Below, one piece after another: positions 8,901 through 17,190 of a DNA stretch of 64,000 nucleotides (position 1 is its first letter; every line of letters begins with the position of its first letter). Origin of the DNA: SVTX01 sp045632305 (GTDB lineage: Bacteria; Bacillota; Clostridia; Oscillospirales; CAG-272). The stretch spans positions 1 to 64,000 of the forward strand of contig JAZQWL010000020.1 in assembly GCA_045632305.1 (NCBI GenBank). Direction: 5' to 3'. The notes beneath the pieces are model-generated. The model was not told the DNA's origin. It was given only the letters and a program-made list of their open reading frames with translations, and ran no database searches. The translations under genes were made by a program, and so were the position numbers.

Positions 8901-10628
8901 TGTCTTGCCCTCATAGGTTGCCTTAAGCTTAACGTTTCCTGCAACGTTAGTTGCAACGTCTGTAAGTGTGAAGCCCGTGATCTTTTCAGACGAGCCGTTA
9001 GCGTATACCGCGTAAACGTTTACGCTGCTTGTGTTGAACGTACCGTTCAGAACTACCGACTTCTGCCAGCTTCTGATTTCAATTCCAACAAGCTGGGGAG
9101 CTGTTGTGGAAATAATTACGTTCGCGTTAATTCCGTTATAGGATACAACGAGAATCTTGTCTTCCTCGCTGTTAATATCAAGACTGTCTACGTTTGTTGT
9201 AACACCGCTTGTAAGCAATACCTCGGTCTCATCGGCGTCATTGTAAACGCCGTAAACCTTCATGTTAGAAAGATCAATGGGCTGACCTGCGGGAACAACT
9301 CTGTTTACGTCTTCAACACGGAGGGATGTAATAGTACAAACCTTAACCGCATACTGGATCGTCTTACCAAGATAAGTTACGGAAAGGTTCTGATTTCCCG
9401 CAACGGAGGAATCGAATGCGCCGAGAGTAAGCTCGGATGCACCCACAACGCTCTGTGTACCGTCTGTATAAGTAACGAGCGCCTTGATACCTGACGTATT
9501 GAGTGTTGTGCCTATAAGAATTTCCGCATTAATGGAATCCTCTACGACCTCAATGTCCGCAACACCAACAACCTCGATTTCAACGGATGTTGTAAGTCCT
9601 GCGTAGGAAACTGTAAGATTCTTCTTACCTGCGCTTGCAGTATCAAGCTGACCAAGTGTAAGATCAGCAGCTGTAAGCGATGTCTGCGTGCCATCACTGA
9701 AAGTAAGAACTGCAGTAATGTTAGGAGCGGCATACGCGGAGTTTACCTTTACCTTTTCATCATAAGAGCCCTTATTTACCGCAACGGATACAACGCCTAC
9801 AACCTCAACCTCGTAAGTATAGGTTACACCCTTATATACGATTTCAAGATTCTTCTTGCCGTATGTTGTTGTGTCAATAGTACCGATAGTAAGAGCTGCG
9901 CCCTCAGCGATCTCTTCCTTGCCGTCAGCATAAGTTACGACCAACTGAAGCTTGCTTGTATCAAGAGCTTCGCCTACGTTGATCTTCTTAGCTACAGAGC
10001 CGGTAACTACCTGCGCGCCTGTAATTCCGAAAACCTCGTATTCAACGCTTGCCTTGATCTCGGGGTTAGCTGTATATGTTACAGTAAACGTATACTTGCC
10101 TGCAACCGACGTGTCAACCGTTGTGTATGTGTATTCAGAAGGATCAAGTGCGTCCTTTGTACCGTCGCTGTAAACCGCTTCGACCTGAAGCTTTGTTATA
10201 TCGGGTATCTGACCGAGATGATATCCCTTGTCAAACGAACCCTCAAGAATGTTAATGTTTGTAACATATCTTGTAGCAATGGGGTCAACTACCATTACTT
10301 TAATCTTAACGGAAATTTCTCCGTATGTTACGGTAATATACTTTTCACCCGCTGTCATCGTGTCAAGCTCTGTAACAGTTACGTCTGCAAAGCCGATTTC
10401 CTTTGTTGTGCCGTCATTGAACGTAACCTTTACCTTAATTCCCGAAAAATCGGGAGTAGAACCCATATTGATCTGGGTAGGAATTGTGCCTTCGACAACC
10501 TCGATGCTCTTGATACCGTTTGCAACAACGTCACCCTCGTTACCGTCATCGGGCTTGTTGGAGCATGCAGCAAAGCAAAGAACTGCCGCAAGCAACAATG
10601 TAATCAAAATTAATAACTTGTTTTTCAC
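5973..10628 (-). CDS. Giant cell-surface lipoprotein with about 11 bacterial Ig-like repeats
   Basis: A 1551-aa exported protein of unknown role. Residues 1-22 are a lipoprotein signal (CFAAC, Cys22), so it should be anchored to the outer face of the membrane. From about residue 35 to 960 there are about 11 tandem repeats of 75-95 residues, each with the pattern I..IEV..G, ..GTTLDTSGIKV.VTYSDGT, ..DTS.AG.K.LTVTY.G. These are bacterial Ig-like domains of the Big_3-like type. The last 600 residues are different: they begin near PTVDGLIFGALLPDAL and contain short predicted beta strands and many Asn/Gly, perhaps a beta-helix or ligand-binding region, with no catalytic motif that I recognise. It has its own promoter region with three direct repeats. 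Adhesin, glycan-binding or wall-spanning roles are possible but unproven. Confidence 0.85.
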   Translation of the reverse strand: MKNKLLILITLLLAAVLCFAACSNKPDDGNEGDVVANGIKSIEVVEGTIPTQINMGSTPDFSGIKVKVTFNDGTTKEIGFADVTVTELDTMTAGEKYITVTYGEISVKIKVMVVDPIATRYVTNINILEGSFDKGYHLGQIPDITKLQVEAVYSDGTKDALDPSEYTYTTVDTSVAGKYTFTVTYTANPEIKASVEYEVFGITGAQVVTGSVAKKINVGEALDTSKLQLVVTYADGKEEIAEGAALTIGTIDTTTYGKKNLEIVYKGVTYTYEVEVVGVVSVAVNKGSYDEKVKVNSAYAAPNITAVLTFSDGTQTSLTAADLTLGQLDTASAGKKNLTVSYAGLTTSVEIEVVGVADIEVVEDSINAEILIGTTLNTSGIKALVTYTDGTQSVVGASELTLGAFDSSVAGNQNLSVTYLGKTIQYAVKVCTITSLRVEDVNRVVPAGQPIDLSNMKVYGVYNDADETEVLLTSGVTTNVDSLDINSEEDKILVVSYNGINANVIISTTAPQLVGIEIRSWQKSVVLNGTFNTSSVNVYAVYANGSSEKITGFTLTDVATNVAGNVKLKATYEGKTDEVDVAILPISNIELVGGIASSVYRGDTLDTSGAQVKVTYSDGTHTSMVYVNADKLTISKPDTSTGGDKSLTITYNGSSISVSYKVIAEKSISIFSGVSNSIRAGYALDYSKLVLDIEYTDGAHRQVKASELQGVTFAGYEAGSTSFKVTYLENLTASMPLTQIKVVRISALNDTVPALVFQGGAFNYADMKLSVYYDNGDVYRVPFTDKYIKITPAKFDTSSAGTKAISFVYCDGISYFTYIDAVSQKEVKEYNFTTVVNVIVRGITSVEIVEESVFPKAYVGMKVDTSNISVKVTYDDGTYIYVKRDNPALKVGDVNTFFVGKATLEVEYSGVKDTMTITVVEAPTVDGLIFGALLPDALVTRESYKGNFKDDSSPYYVGDDNPFNFYLDVILLDANDNIIDVDGKTIPTSATIYKDGSSTPLTKEELPTWVEFDSINNSYDFTEAAIGHTFRIVIRPADSSSYIDEASVTKEYTVTIVDGYNVYEAWELNVMTNVSRDITQECFGKANAINQVEVVDKFLASKGVTRPSTLAAIVIHGNLDVGEDDIPPEYVYTDSNGVKQGIYDQLGLFWRNLDMNQKTFSIYGNYFTVYSYNVPTVTPKGVANNPDEYSSSDLFKIRLNDTADSSIRTEALAGKSKPFEQFVVNIQDIATRDNDPNSNDQSASERHMRGLTSYKVGENVTNMHNVNIDAFMTSIIVEEVNSTLNLDDCKLYNAWQGHLFLWNENEHQDDCGGTNEATWGYIENLKVNINDSLLGKCGGPVILVQAPHYNENYNKTSGAEVNITGKSDVYTHVTGQEAWFVAVGQTQLAAQIRAMSSLISGPGGPHGFTSTDQIQGVETITMIMVAMAGEGMSLNGDMCNASLVIDGEPVMKTHSPINVTDLGGGKITTLGTFANPVLDEYVSSGAPIFQTIVTSTHPQLNAPLFSTAYTDGQTGCYVDKQLTKPGAEFYMGDYITLYYGGAAISLKYVHK

Positions 10629-10700
10629 CTTTCAAATTCTCCTTTCAACAATACGTTTAAAAATCACGCGTTTGTTTTCTGGTCTTTCTTCAAAGCATAA

Positions 10701-10788
10701 ATTGTATAAAGTTTATTTTAAAATCGTTGGAACAAAATAAATCGTTGGAGCAAATATATTTAAAATAAAATATATTACGTTGGAGCAA
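10701..10788 (-). promoter_or_regulatory. Promoter region of the Ig-repeat lipoprotein with three direct repeats
   Basis: On the minus strand a -10-like TACAAT (plus positions 10701-10706) has no good -35 hexamer at the expected distance. Instead three copies of a 13-base word lie upstream: ATCGTTGGAACAA (10723-10735), ATCGTTGGAGCAA (10741-10753) and TACGTTGGAGCAA (10776-10788), given here on the plus strand. The nearest copy overlaps the -35 position, as expected for sites of an activator. Confidence 0.5.
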
Positions 10789-10871
10789 TGCGCGACCATC
10801 TCGCGCGGGATATCTCAACACCTTCCCTTCCGCATAGAATTTTATTTGATAAGTTTATGTGCGCGCCTCGG

Positions 10872-11273
10872 TCAGTTTGCGATAATCGTGATGGTATCCT
10901 GAGCATTGGTACCATCCTTTGCAATCACAAACACCTTTACGGAAACACCTCTTCTTTCAAGTGTAACTACACCGTTTTCATCAATGGTTACACCCGCAGT
11001 CTGAGTATCATAAACAAAATCTACTTCAGTATTTGTAGCATCATCGGGGAAAACTCGATATTGGATCTGGAATTTATATTCACCGTTCGCATTGGGTTTT
11101 ACAACTATGTAATCGCCATGCTGCTCACTGTGCTTCTGTCCTTCATTCGTGATCTCAATGCTTTCAACGTCGACGATCTCCTCAAAAACCTTAAACTGCA
11201 AGCCGAAAAAGCTTACAAGCGCAATGGAAGCTATGTATATAAGCGCAATAATAATAACTACTGATTTTTTCAT
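10872..11273 (-). CDS. Small membrane-anchored Ig-like protein
   Basis: A 133-aa protein with one N-terminal membrane segment (VVIIIALIYIASIALVSFFG, residues 5-24) and an extracytoplasmic domain. The domain resembles a single Big_2-type Ig-like fold: IEITNEG, a middle YRVFPDDATN, and the typical VTIDENGVVTLERRG near residues 100-115. It starts 2 bases after the stop of the upstream permease gene and is the third gene of the ABC operon, so it may be an accessory subunit of that transporter. No enzymatic motif is visible. Confidence 0.72.
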   Translation of the reverse strand: MKKSVVIIIALIYIASIALVSFFGLQFKVFEEIVDVESIEITNEGQKHSEQHGDYIVVKPNANGEYKFQIQYRVFPDDATNTEVDFVYDTQTAGVTIDENGVVTLERRGVSVKVFVIAKDGTNAQDTITIIAN

Positions 11274-11275
11274 AA

Positions 11276-12937
11276 TTATTTCTCCTTATAATAAAGCTTC
11301 AACATTGAGAAGAACATACATGTTCTGAAAACAAGCACCGCTGTTGCTACGAAAATGAACTTGGAATAAACGTGTCCCTCACCCTCAAGAAGAAGGAGGA
11401 ATACCGCTACCGCCGCAAGGAAGGCAACAATAAACGCAGCCGCAGTAGACTTCATTTCATTGGGGTTGGAAACCGTGCTTCCTACGCTCGCGTAAAGCTG
11501 ACTCTGGGGATTCATAAGGTCGAGCTGTGCAGAGTAGAACATGTGGGCAATGAAAATAAATTCTATCGCCAAAATTATATGAACTATATCAACAGTTCCA
11601 AGTGAAGGAAGTGTCAATTTCAAAATGGGGGCTGTTGCCAAAATCGCGCCTGCGCCGAACACTGTATTCGGTATAAGCTTCGTAACTACGGGCAACGTAT
11701 ATTTAGAAGGAAGAGTTTTAATAAGATAGCTACTCTGTCCGTCTCTGGAATACAAGCTGGAAATTGCGCAGTTTGAGTTGAGCGCAATAAGAAGCATAAT
11801 AAGAATATTGAACGCCACGATCATGTTATCACCCATTTCTCTTGTCTTCATCGCAAGGAAGATCTTATTGAGAAGGAAGATAAGCATGGGAATGGAAATC
11901 AGAATTCCCACGTTTGCAAAAATCGTGTTCGTGTTTTTTACCGTAATAAGGAAGTTGGTAAATATAGAGGAACGAACCTTTCCTCTTGCGCGGTTCTTCT
12001 TGGGAGCTACGGGCTTCTTTAAGTACTCGAAGGGAGTGGACGCCATCTTGTAGAAGAGAGGACGAACGATAAGAAGGCCTGCGCCGAGAGTTGCAAGAGT
12101 AACACCGGCAAGTACAAGGAATCTTACGGCAGTTCTTCCAATCGGGAAGAAAATATCGAGGTGGTTGATCTCACCGAGAAGCATACGGGTAAAGTCATAA
12201 AGGAAGCTGAAATTCTTCGCGTATGCGCCAAGGAAATCCTGAATCTGCCAATAGATAGTTGACCACGCGGCAACAAGGTCAATGTTTTCGGGAATAAGCG
12301 AAATTCCGAAGAATAATGCCGTCGATGCAGCCGCAACAGTTGCAACAAGTCCCGTCATCTGAATCCACTTGTGCTGACGGCAGAAATTCGCGATCCACAT
12401 AGCGGGAATCGACAAAAGCGCGCCGATCGCCACCGTGAAAAGCGAGATCCAAAGCATACAGAAGAGCATCCACACGTACGCGCCTGCGCCGTAGCCGTGG
12501 GTGATAAAGTATGCAATGAACATAGGAACGAGGAACGAAAGGTTTCTCTTGATTTCAAATATAAAGAATATAATAAGCTTGGAGAGGTAAACCTGAAGCG
12601 AAGGACAAGGAAGTGTCAAAAGCACCGCGTTGTCTCTTGCATAATACATAGACTTTGTAAGTCCTACCGTACAGGAAACCACCGACAAAGCAAGCATCAC
12701 GGAGAATATCAAGGATATAACCGTGTCGGGAATAGGTCTTCCCTGGAAGGAGAATAAGCCAAGGAGCTTAGATACAAGCAGAAATGCAATGCAAAGGCCT
12801 GTAACCAAAACGAATTTAACAAGCGATCCGACTGCTGAAAGCAATATGCTGAATAGCTTTGCGTTTTCACCCTTTAAACGCTTGAAGTTCATCTGTTCCT
12901 TGAGCTGCATCATTACAAGGATATACAGACTTTTCAT
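11276..12937 (-). CDS. ABC exporter-type permease, multi-spanning
   Basis: A 553-aa integral membrane protein with about 12 hydrophobic stretches and few conserved polar motifs. Its ATG overlaps the stop of the ATPase gene by 4 bases, and the small Ig-like protein follows 2 bases after its own stop, so the three are a translationally coupled operon. ABC-2-like exporters of antibiotics, lipids or peptides often have this composition, but the substrate cannot be inferred. A central cytoplasmic loop around residues 300-330 is rich in Lys/Arg (KKPVAPKKNRARGKVRSS), followed by more membrane segments. Confidence 0.8.
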   Translation of the reverse strand: MKSLYILVMMQLKEQMNFKRLKGENAKLFSILLSAVGSLVKFVLVTGLCIAFLLVSKLLGLFSFQGRPIPDTVISLIFSVMLALSVVSCTVGLTKSMYYARDNAVLLTLPCPSLQVYLSKLIIFFIFEIKRNLSFLVPMFIAYFITHGYGAGAYVWMLFCMLWISLFTVAIGALLSIPAMWIANFCRQHKWIQMTGLVATVAAASTALFFGISLIPENIDLVAAWSTIYWQIQDFLGAYAKNFSFLYDFTRMLLGEINHLDIFFPIGRTAVRFLVLAGVTLATLGAGLLIVRPLFYKMASTPFEYLKKPVAPKKNRARGKVRSSIFTNFLITVKNTNTIFANVGILISIPMLIFLLNKIFLAMKTREMGDNMIVAFNILIMLLIALNSNCAISSLYSRDGQSSYLIKTLPSKYTLPVVTKLIPNTVFGAGAILATAPILKLTLPSLGTVDIVHIILAIEFIFIAHMFYSAQLDLMNPQSQLYASVGSTVSNPNEMKSTAAAFIVAFLAAVAVFLLLLEGEGHVYSKFIFVATAVLVFRTCMFFSMLKLYYKEK

Positions 12938-15201
12938 GCGTTAACCTCCTCGTTTGCCGTCTCTTCTACGAAGGGAACGTGTTCATCGTTACCGTCGTAA
13001 ATAATGCTGAGGTAGAACTTTTCGAGTTCAATTCCCTCTTCATTAAGCTCCTTCATGGACTTGTATGCGCGGAGCTGGCCCTTCTTGATAATAGCGATCT
13101 TATCGCAGAGCTTTTCAACTACGTCGATAATATGTGAGGAGAAGAATACGATATTACCCTTTGCGGCGTGACGCTTCATGCATTCCTTAACCTCGTGAAT
13201 ACTTGTGGGGTCAAGACCTGTAAGCGGCTCGTCGAGGATCCAGACCTTAGGATTGTGAACAAGAGCGGACATGATCGTGATCTTCTGCTTCATACCGTGG
13301 GAGTATGTCTTCATCTGGTTGTCAATAGCGCCTGTGAGCTGGAATACTTCAACGTATTCATCCATGAAGGCATCTCTGTCTTCCTTTGTAACTCCGAAGA
13401 GGTCTGCTATATAGTTTATGTATTCTCTACCCGTAAGGTTTTCGTAAAGCGCGTAATGGTCGGGAACGAACGCGGTATTCATCTTTGCAGCAACGGGCTG
13501 CTTTTCAACGTCGAAGCCGCAGATCTCGATGTTACCGGACGTAATAGTCTGAATACCAACCATACTCTTGATGATCGTGGACTTACCTGCGCCGTTCGGG
13601 CCCAAGAAGCCGAAGATCTCACCGCCTTTTACTTCAAAGGAAACGTTATTTACTGAATAGTGCTTGTTGCTTCCGTATCTCTTGGAGAAATTGCGAAGAA
13701 CGAGACGAGGTTCTTCATTGCCTGTAATGGAAGCGGTTTCGGGCTTGCCGCCGAGATATTTCTTCAAATCTTTCTTCATTCTCTTATAATCCTTTTCTCT
13801 CTTACTTCTGTCTTCGTCTGCATCGATTGCAGTGAACAATAAACCGTACAGGAACCATACTCCAACAGAGAGTAACAAGTAAACTCCGATGAAGATAAGC
13901 TGATATATCGGATAAAATTCCAAATCATAACCGCGGAAATTCAAGGTCACTGTAAAGTCGCGTGTCTTTTCCGCCCAGAGACCAAGCTTTGAAACAATAA
14001 AGTCACTGTTTGTAAAGAAGAAGTCGGAAACCTCGCCTTCTCTCTGCGTAAGATACGCGTTTACAAATACCATCGAGCTGTAGTAAACTACGAGCGCCGC
14101 CAAGGAGTACAGCCACTGCTTAACCTTAGGTCTTTCAAATATTCTGAGCGCCATTACAAGGATCGGCATGCCGAACGCGGCGTAGTGGTTAACCCAATAA
14201 GAGATACGCTCCGTACCGATAGGGCTGCATTCTGCCAACGCATACGGCATAAGCATCGCGAAGAGCGCGCCGATCACGTTGATAAACAAACAGAAATTGA
14301 AAAGTCGCTTCATCTTAAAGATGAGACACAAGGGAACGAGGAACATCGCAAGGTTACACAAGTGAAGCGGCCAGTTTGCGAGGTTCTTGAACTCGTGAAG
14401 CTCCCAACGGCCTATGTATACCCACATAAGACCGAGCGTCATGTAAATAAGGATCATTCTCTTGAGATCGTGGGACTTGTTTCTGAGAAGCAGGTATCCT
14501 ACAACGGGAAGAATAATCGAAAAATAAAGAATAATTCTGTGCTCAGGTGTTACGTCGTAAAGCTGAAGCTCGGGATTTACAAGTCCGTAGAAAAATGCTT
14601 CGGGAACGTAGCAAGGCATGATCGCCAGAACACCGAGGATGAGCGCGTAGAAATAATTTCCAACGTCTCCGATCTTCTTGGGCACCTCAAACTTCTTCTC
14701 CTCAAGAATCTTACTTACGATAATTGAAAGAGCTATACCGATCTCCACAGCCATTATCCAAAGCTTAGTTGTGGAAAGCGCATACGCCTCGTTGCCAACC
14801 GTTGCTATCGCGTACACCTCATAGAAAACGAGTGACGCCACAAACACGGGCAACGCGAAAAGATTCACCATTCTGCGAAGCGTCTTGTAATCGAAGAACG
14901 CGCTGATAACCGTCATGAGTATCGCCGCGTATGAGAACCATACGAGAAGAACTCCGAGGGCAGTCAAGCCGGGACGCGCCACATCTACGTTAAACGGAGA
15001 CGTCGGCCCTTTAAGTCCCATCAGGTCATAGATCACGGGCTTCTTTGTAAGATATCTTACAAATGACACCGCAAACAATACGACCGCGAGCGCCTTGGTC
15101 ACGATCGCAGTATTGATCTTGGTTCGACGAAGCAAAAGCACGCCGCCAATCAATACCAATGCGGCGCCTAACGCCGCAGCCGCGAAAATCAAATTGATCA
15201 T
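12934..15201 (-). CDS. Fusion of YwaF-like membrane domain to ABC transporter ATPase
   Basis: A 755-aa protein with an unusual architecture. Residues 1 to about 470 hold 12 or so membrane segments. The second half of this part resembles the YwaF/TIGR02206 integral membrane family (NWPLHLCNLAMFLVPL, INVIGALFAMLMP, SYWVNHYAAFGMP). Residues about 500-735 are a complete ABC ATPase: Walker A GPNGAGKST, signature YSHGMKQK, Walker B VWILDEPLTGLDP, H-loop FFSSH. The ATPase resembles the drug/lantibiotic exporter branch. The gene is first in a three-gene operon under a strong promoter with a palindrome at the start site. It could be a sensor-exporter or a lipid/peptide exporter; that is inference. Confidence 0.85.
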   Translation of the reverse strand: MINLIFAAAALGAALVLIGGVLLLRRTKINTAIVTKALAVVLFAVSFVRYLTKKPVIYDLMGLKGPTSPFNVDVARPGLTALGVLLVWFSYAAILMTVISAFFDYKTLRRMVNLFALPVFVASLVFYEVYAIATVGNEAYALSTTKLWIMAVEIGIALSIIVSKILEEKKFEVPKKIGDVGNYFYALILGVLAIMPCYVPEAFFYGLVNPELQLYDVTPEHRIILYFSIILPVVGYLLLRNKSHDLKRMILIYMTLGLMWVYIGRWELHEFKNLANWPLHLCNLAMFLVPLCLIFKMKRLFNFCLFINVIGALFAMLMPYALAECSPIGTERISYWVNHYAAFGMPILVMALRIFERPKVKQWLYSLAALVVYYSSMVFVNAYLTQREGEVSDFFFTNSDFIVSKLGLWAEKTRDFTVTLNFRGYDLEFYPIYQLIFIGVYLLLSVGVWFLYGLLFTAIDADEDRSKREKDYKRMKKDLKKYLGGKPETASITGNEEPRLVLRNFSKRYGSNKHYSVNNVSFEVKGGEIFGFLGPNGAGKSTIIKSMVGIQTITSGNIEICGFDVEKQPVAAKMNTAFVPDHYALYENLTGREYINYIADLFGVTKEDRDAFMDEYVEVFQLTGAIDNQMKTYSHGMKQKITIMSALVHNPKVWILDEPLTGLDPTSIHEVKECMKRHAAKGNIVFFSSHIIDVVEKLCDKIAIIKKGQLRAYKSMKELNEEGIELEKFYLSIIYDGNDEHVPFVEETANEEVNA

Positions 15202-15256
15202 AAAGAATAAACCTCACCATCTTGAGTTTTAAGAAATTGTACGTGTTGCCTGATTG

Positions 15257-15277
15257 CAATATAATTTCATTATATTG
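15257..15277. promoter_or_regulatory. Perfect palindromic operator candidate at the YwaF-ABC operon start
   Basis: CAATATAAT and ATTATATTG are perfect 9-base inverted arms separated by 3 bases. The palindrome lies about +4 to +24 relative to the transcription start predicted from the promoter at 15288-15316, a usual place for a repressor. No regulator gene is adjacent, so the binding protein is unknown. Confidence 0.6.
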
Positions 15278-15287
15278 TTCTCCGATC

Positions 15288-15316
15288 ATTATACCATAAA
15301 ATCACATATAAGTCAA
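15288..15316 (-). promoter_or_regulatory. Sigma-A promoter of the YwaF-ABC operon
   Basis: On the minus strand: -35 TTGACT (plus 15311-15316), 17-base spacer, -10 TATAAT (plus 15288-15293). The predicted start is near 15281, leaving an 80-base leader that contains the palindrome. Confidence 0.82.
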
Positions 15317-15586
15317 CGCCCGTCGCCTTCTTTCGACGCCATCGCCAAAATTCGACCTTTCATTTTGCAAGTTTTTTGGTGAAAATGACGATAAATTTTT
15401 GCGGTTTTTTGAGCTTTATTAATTGATTTTTAAGATTTGACGGAAGTTTTAACGAAATTGTTAAAATTCCTCATTTTGTTCACATATTATATTATATATT
15501 TTAATGAAGCAAATCTGCGCCCACCGTCAGACGAAGAGAAAAAAACACCCCCAACGCCATCGCGTTTGCCGTGGTTTATTAAGCAA
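15317..15586. other. AT-rich intergenic stretch without a recognised gene
   Basis: Between the WG-repeat gene's 3' end and the ABC operon promoter. On the minus strand just past the WG gene, a short stem (AACGC/GCGTT) followed by seven T near 15540-15560 might be a weak terminator. Otherwise only AT-rich sequence is seen. Confidence 0.4.
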
Positions 15587-17092
15587 TTATCCCTGTGCCT
15601 CGTCCTCAAGGTCGGAGGTGGGAGCTTCTGTTTCTACTTCGTTGTTGTTATTATTACCAAAATCGGGAAGTGTAATTGCACTGCCTGCAGAGACAGTCTT
15701 ATAGCCACAGTCGAATCTTACTGTTTCACACTTGTCAAATACAACCTTGCCGCTCTTGTTGAGAATAATGCAATTCATATCGCCGTTTTCGTCTTCTTCA
15801 AATACAACAGCGTATCCGTCGGAGAAGAATGCGCCGCCCTCGTCGTAATCAAGAGCGATCACTTCCTTACCGTTCTTGTCGATAAAGCCGTAATACTGAT
15901 CATCCATAACGCATGCAAAGTCAGCGGGATAGAAGCTTTCAGCATCATAATACTCGAAGTCGATAACGAGCTCGCCCTTAGTATCCATGTATCCGAACTT
16001 GCCAACCTTGTTGTCGCGTCTGATCTCCTGAACGAGGATAAGACCGTTATTGTAGGGAGCGCAGGGCTTACAATCCTCAAATTCAAAGATCTCCTCACCC
16101 TTCTTATCGATAACTATGTAATCATCGCGGTCCTCAACGATAGCTCTGCCATCTGCATAGTCAGCAAACACCTTATCAAAATCAGCGTCTACTACAACCT
16201 TACCCTTTGTATTGATAACGCCCCACTTGTCATCCTCCTTGTAGAATGCAAGGCCGTCATCCTCAGAGAAAGGACGGATCGCCTGATAACCGAGCTTAAT
16301 TACAACGTCACCCTTTGTATTGATAACGCCAAATTCGCCTTCCTTGTTGCAAACGATGGAAAGATTGAACTCATCGAACGCTTCTGCAGAAGCGTATCTG
16401 GGCTTAACTGTCCATTCGCCCTTCTTGTTGAGAACGCCCCAAACACCGTCGTCCTTTGCAACTGTGCTGCCGTTCTTTGCGGGAAGCTTGATATCTTCAT
16501 ACTTTACAGGGAAAACAAGCTCACCCTTGCTGTCGATCACACCGAAAAGGATTCTGCCTTCCTTATCGTTGTACTTACCAACGACAGCAAGACCCTCTTC
16601 ATTGAACTGACCGATGGACGCATACTTGAATTCAATTACGGTCTCGCCATTCTTATCGATAGCGCCAACCTCATTCTTATCGTTCATTACAACTGCAAGT
16701 CCGTTATCATAGAAGCCGGTACCCGCAATGTACTTGTCCTTGATCTCAAATTCGCCCTTCTTATTGATATAACCGTATGTCTTGCCGTCCTTGGATGCCA
16801 AAGCAAGACCGTTTTCAGCGAATGCATACGCCTCGGCATACTTTGCGCTGATCACCTTTTTACCCTTCTTATTGGCATATCCCCATTCCTGACCGTCGAA
16901 GAAGCATACGAGGTCCTCATGGAAAAGGTTTACCTCCTCTGTTTTCTTATCGAAAAGCTTAGGAAGAATAACCGCAAGAAGAATGATAGCAACAACGGCT
17001 ACAGCGCCGATGATCGCGAACAATAAAGCTTTATTCTTATTGGGATTTTTCTTTTCCGAACCCGGATTTACATTTTCGAATTCGTTGTTCAT
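15587..17092 (-). CDS. Membrane-anchored WG-repeat protein
   Basis: A 501-aa protein with a short charged cytoplasmic N-terminus, one membrane anchor (LLFAIIGAVAVVAIILLAV, about residues 23-41) and a large outside domain. The domain is built of about 10-11 WG/KWG repeats, each of form xWGVINxKGxxVIxxxY, for example EWGYANKKG, TYGYINKKG, VWGVLNKKG, EFGVINTKG, KWGVINTKG and YYGFIDKNG. Such repeats make beta-propeller-like or solenoid folds that bind partners. The C-terminal tail is acidic. It is monocistronic with its own promoter. Function unknown. Confidence 0.86.
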   Translation of the reverse strand: MNNEFENVNPGSEKKNPNKNKALLFAIIGAVAVVAIILLAVILPKLFDKKTEEVNLFHEDLVCFFDGQEWGYANKKGKKVISAKYAEAYAFAENGLALASKDGKTYGYINKKGEFEIKDKYIAGTGFYDNGLAVVMNDKNEVGAIDKNGETVIEFKYASIGQFNEEGLAVVGKYNDKEGRILFGVIDSKGELVFPVKYEDIKLPAKNGSTVAKDDGVWGVLNKKGEWTVKPRYASAEAFDEFNLSIVCNKEGEFGVINTKGDVVIKLGYQAIRPFSEDDGLAFYKEDDKWGVINTKGKVVVDADFDKVFADYADGRAIVEDRDDYIVIDKKGEEIFEFEDCKPCAPYNNGLILVQEIRRDNKVGKFGYMDTKGELVIDFEYYDAESFYPADFACVMDDQYYGFIDKNGKEVIALDYDEGGAFFSDGYAVVFEEDENGDMNCIILNKSGKVVFDKCETVRFDCGYKTVSAGSAITLPDFGNNNNNEVETEAPTSDLEDEAQG

Positions 17093-17128
17093 AATATATA
17101 TACCTCCATTGTAATATTATTCAAAACA

Positions 17129-17157
17129 ATTGTATCATAAATTAACCGTTTTGTCAA
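17129..17157 (-). promoter_or_regulatory. Promoter of the WG-repeat gene
   Basis: Minus strand: -35 TTGACA (plus 17152-17157), 17-base spacer, -10 TACAAT (plus 17129-17134), about 35 bases before the ATG, which has a GGAGG site. Confidence 0.8.
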
Positions 17158-17190
17158 TATATTTTCAAATTTTATAAGGGCTTTCGGGTA

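Noticed and set aside
15437..17026. 529-codon + strand frame over the WG-repeat gene
   Set aside because: The minus strand shows regular WG repeats, a membrane anchor, promoter and ribosome site. The + strand product has none of these.
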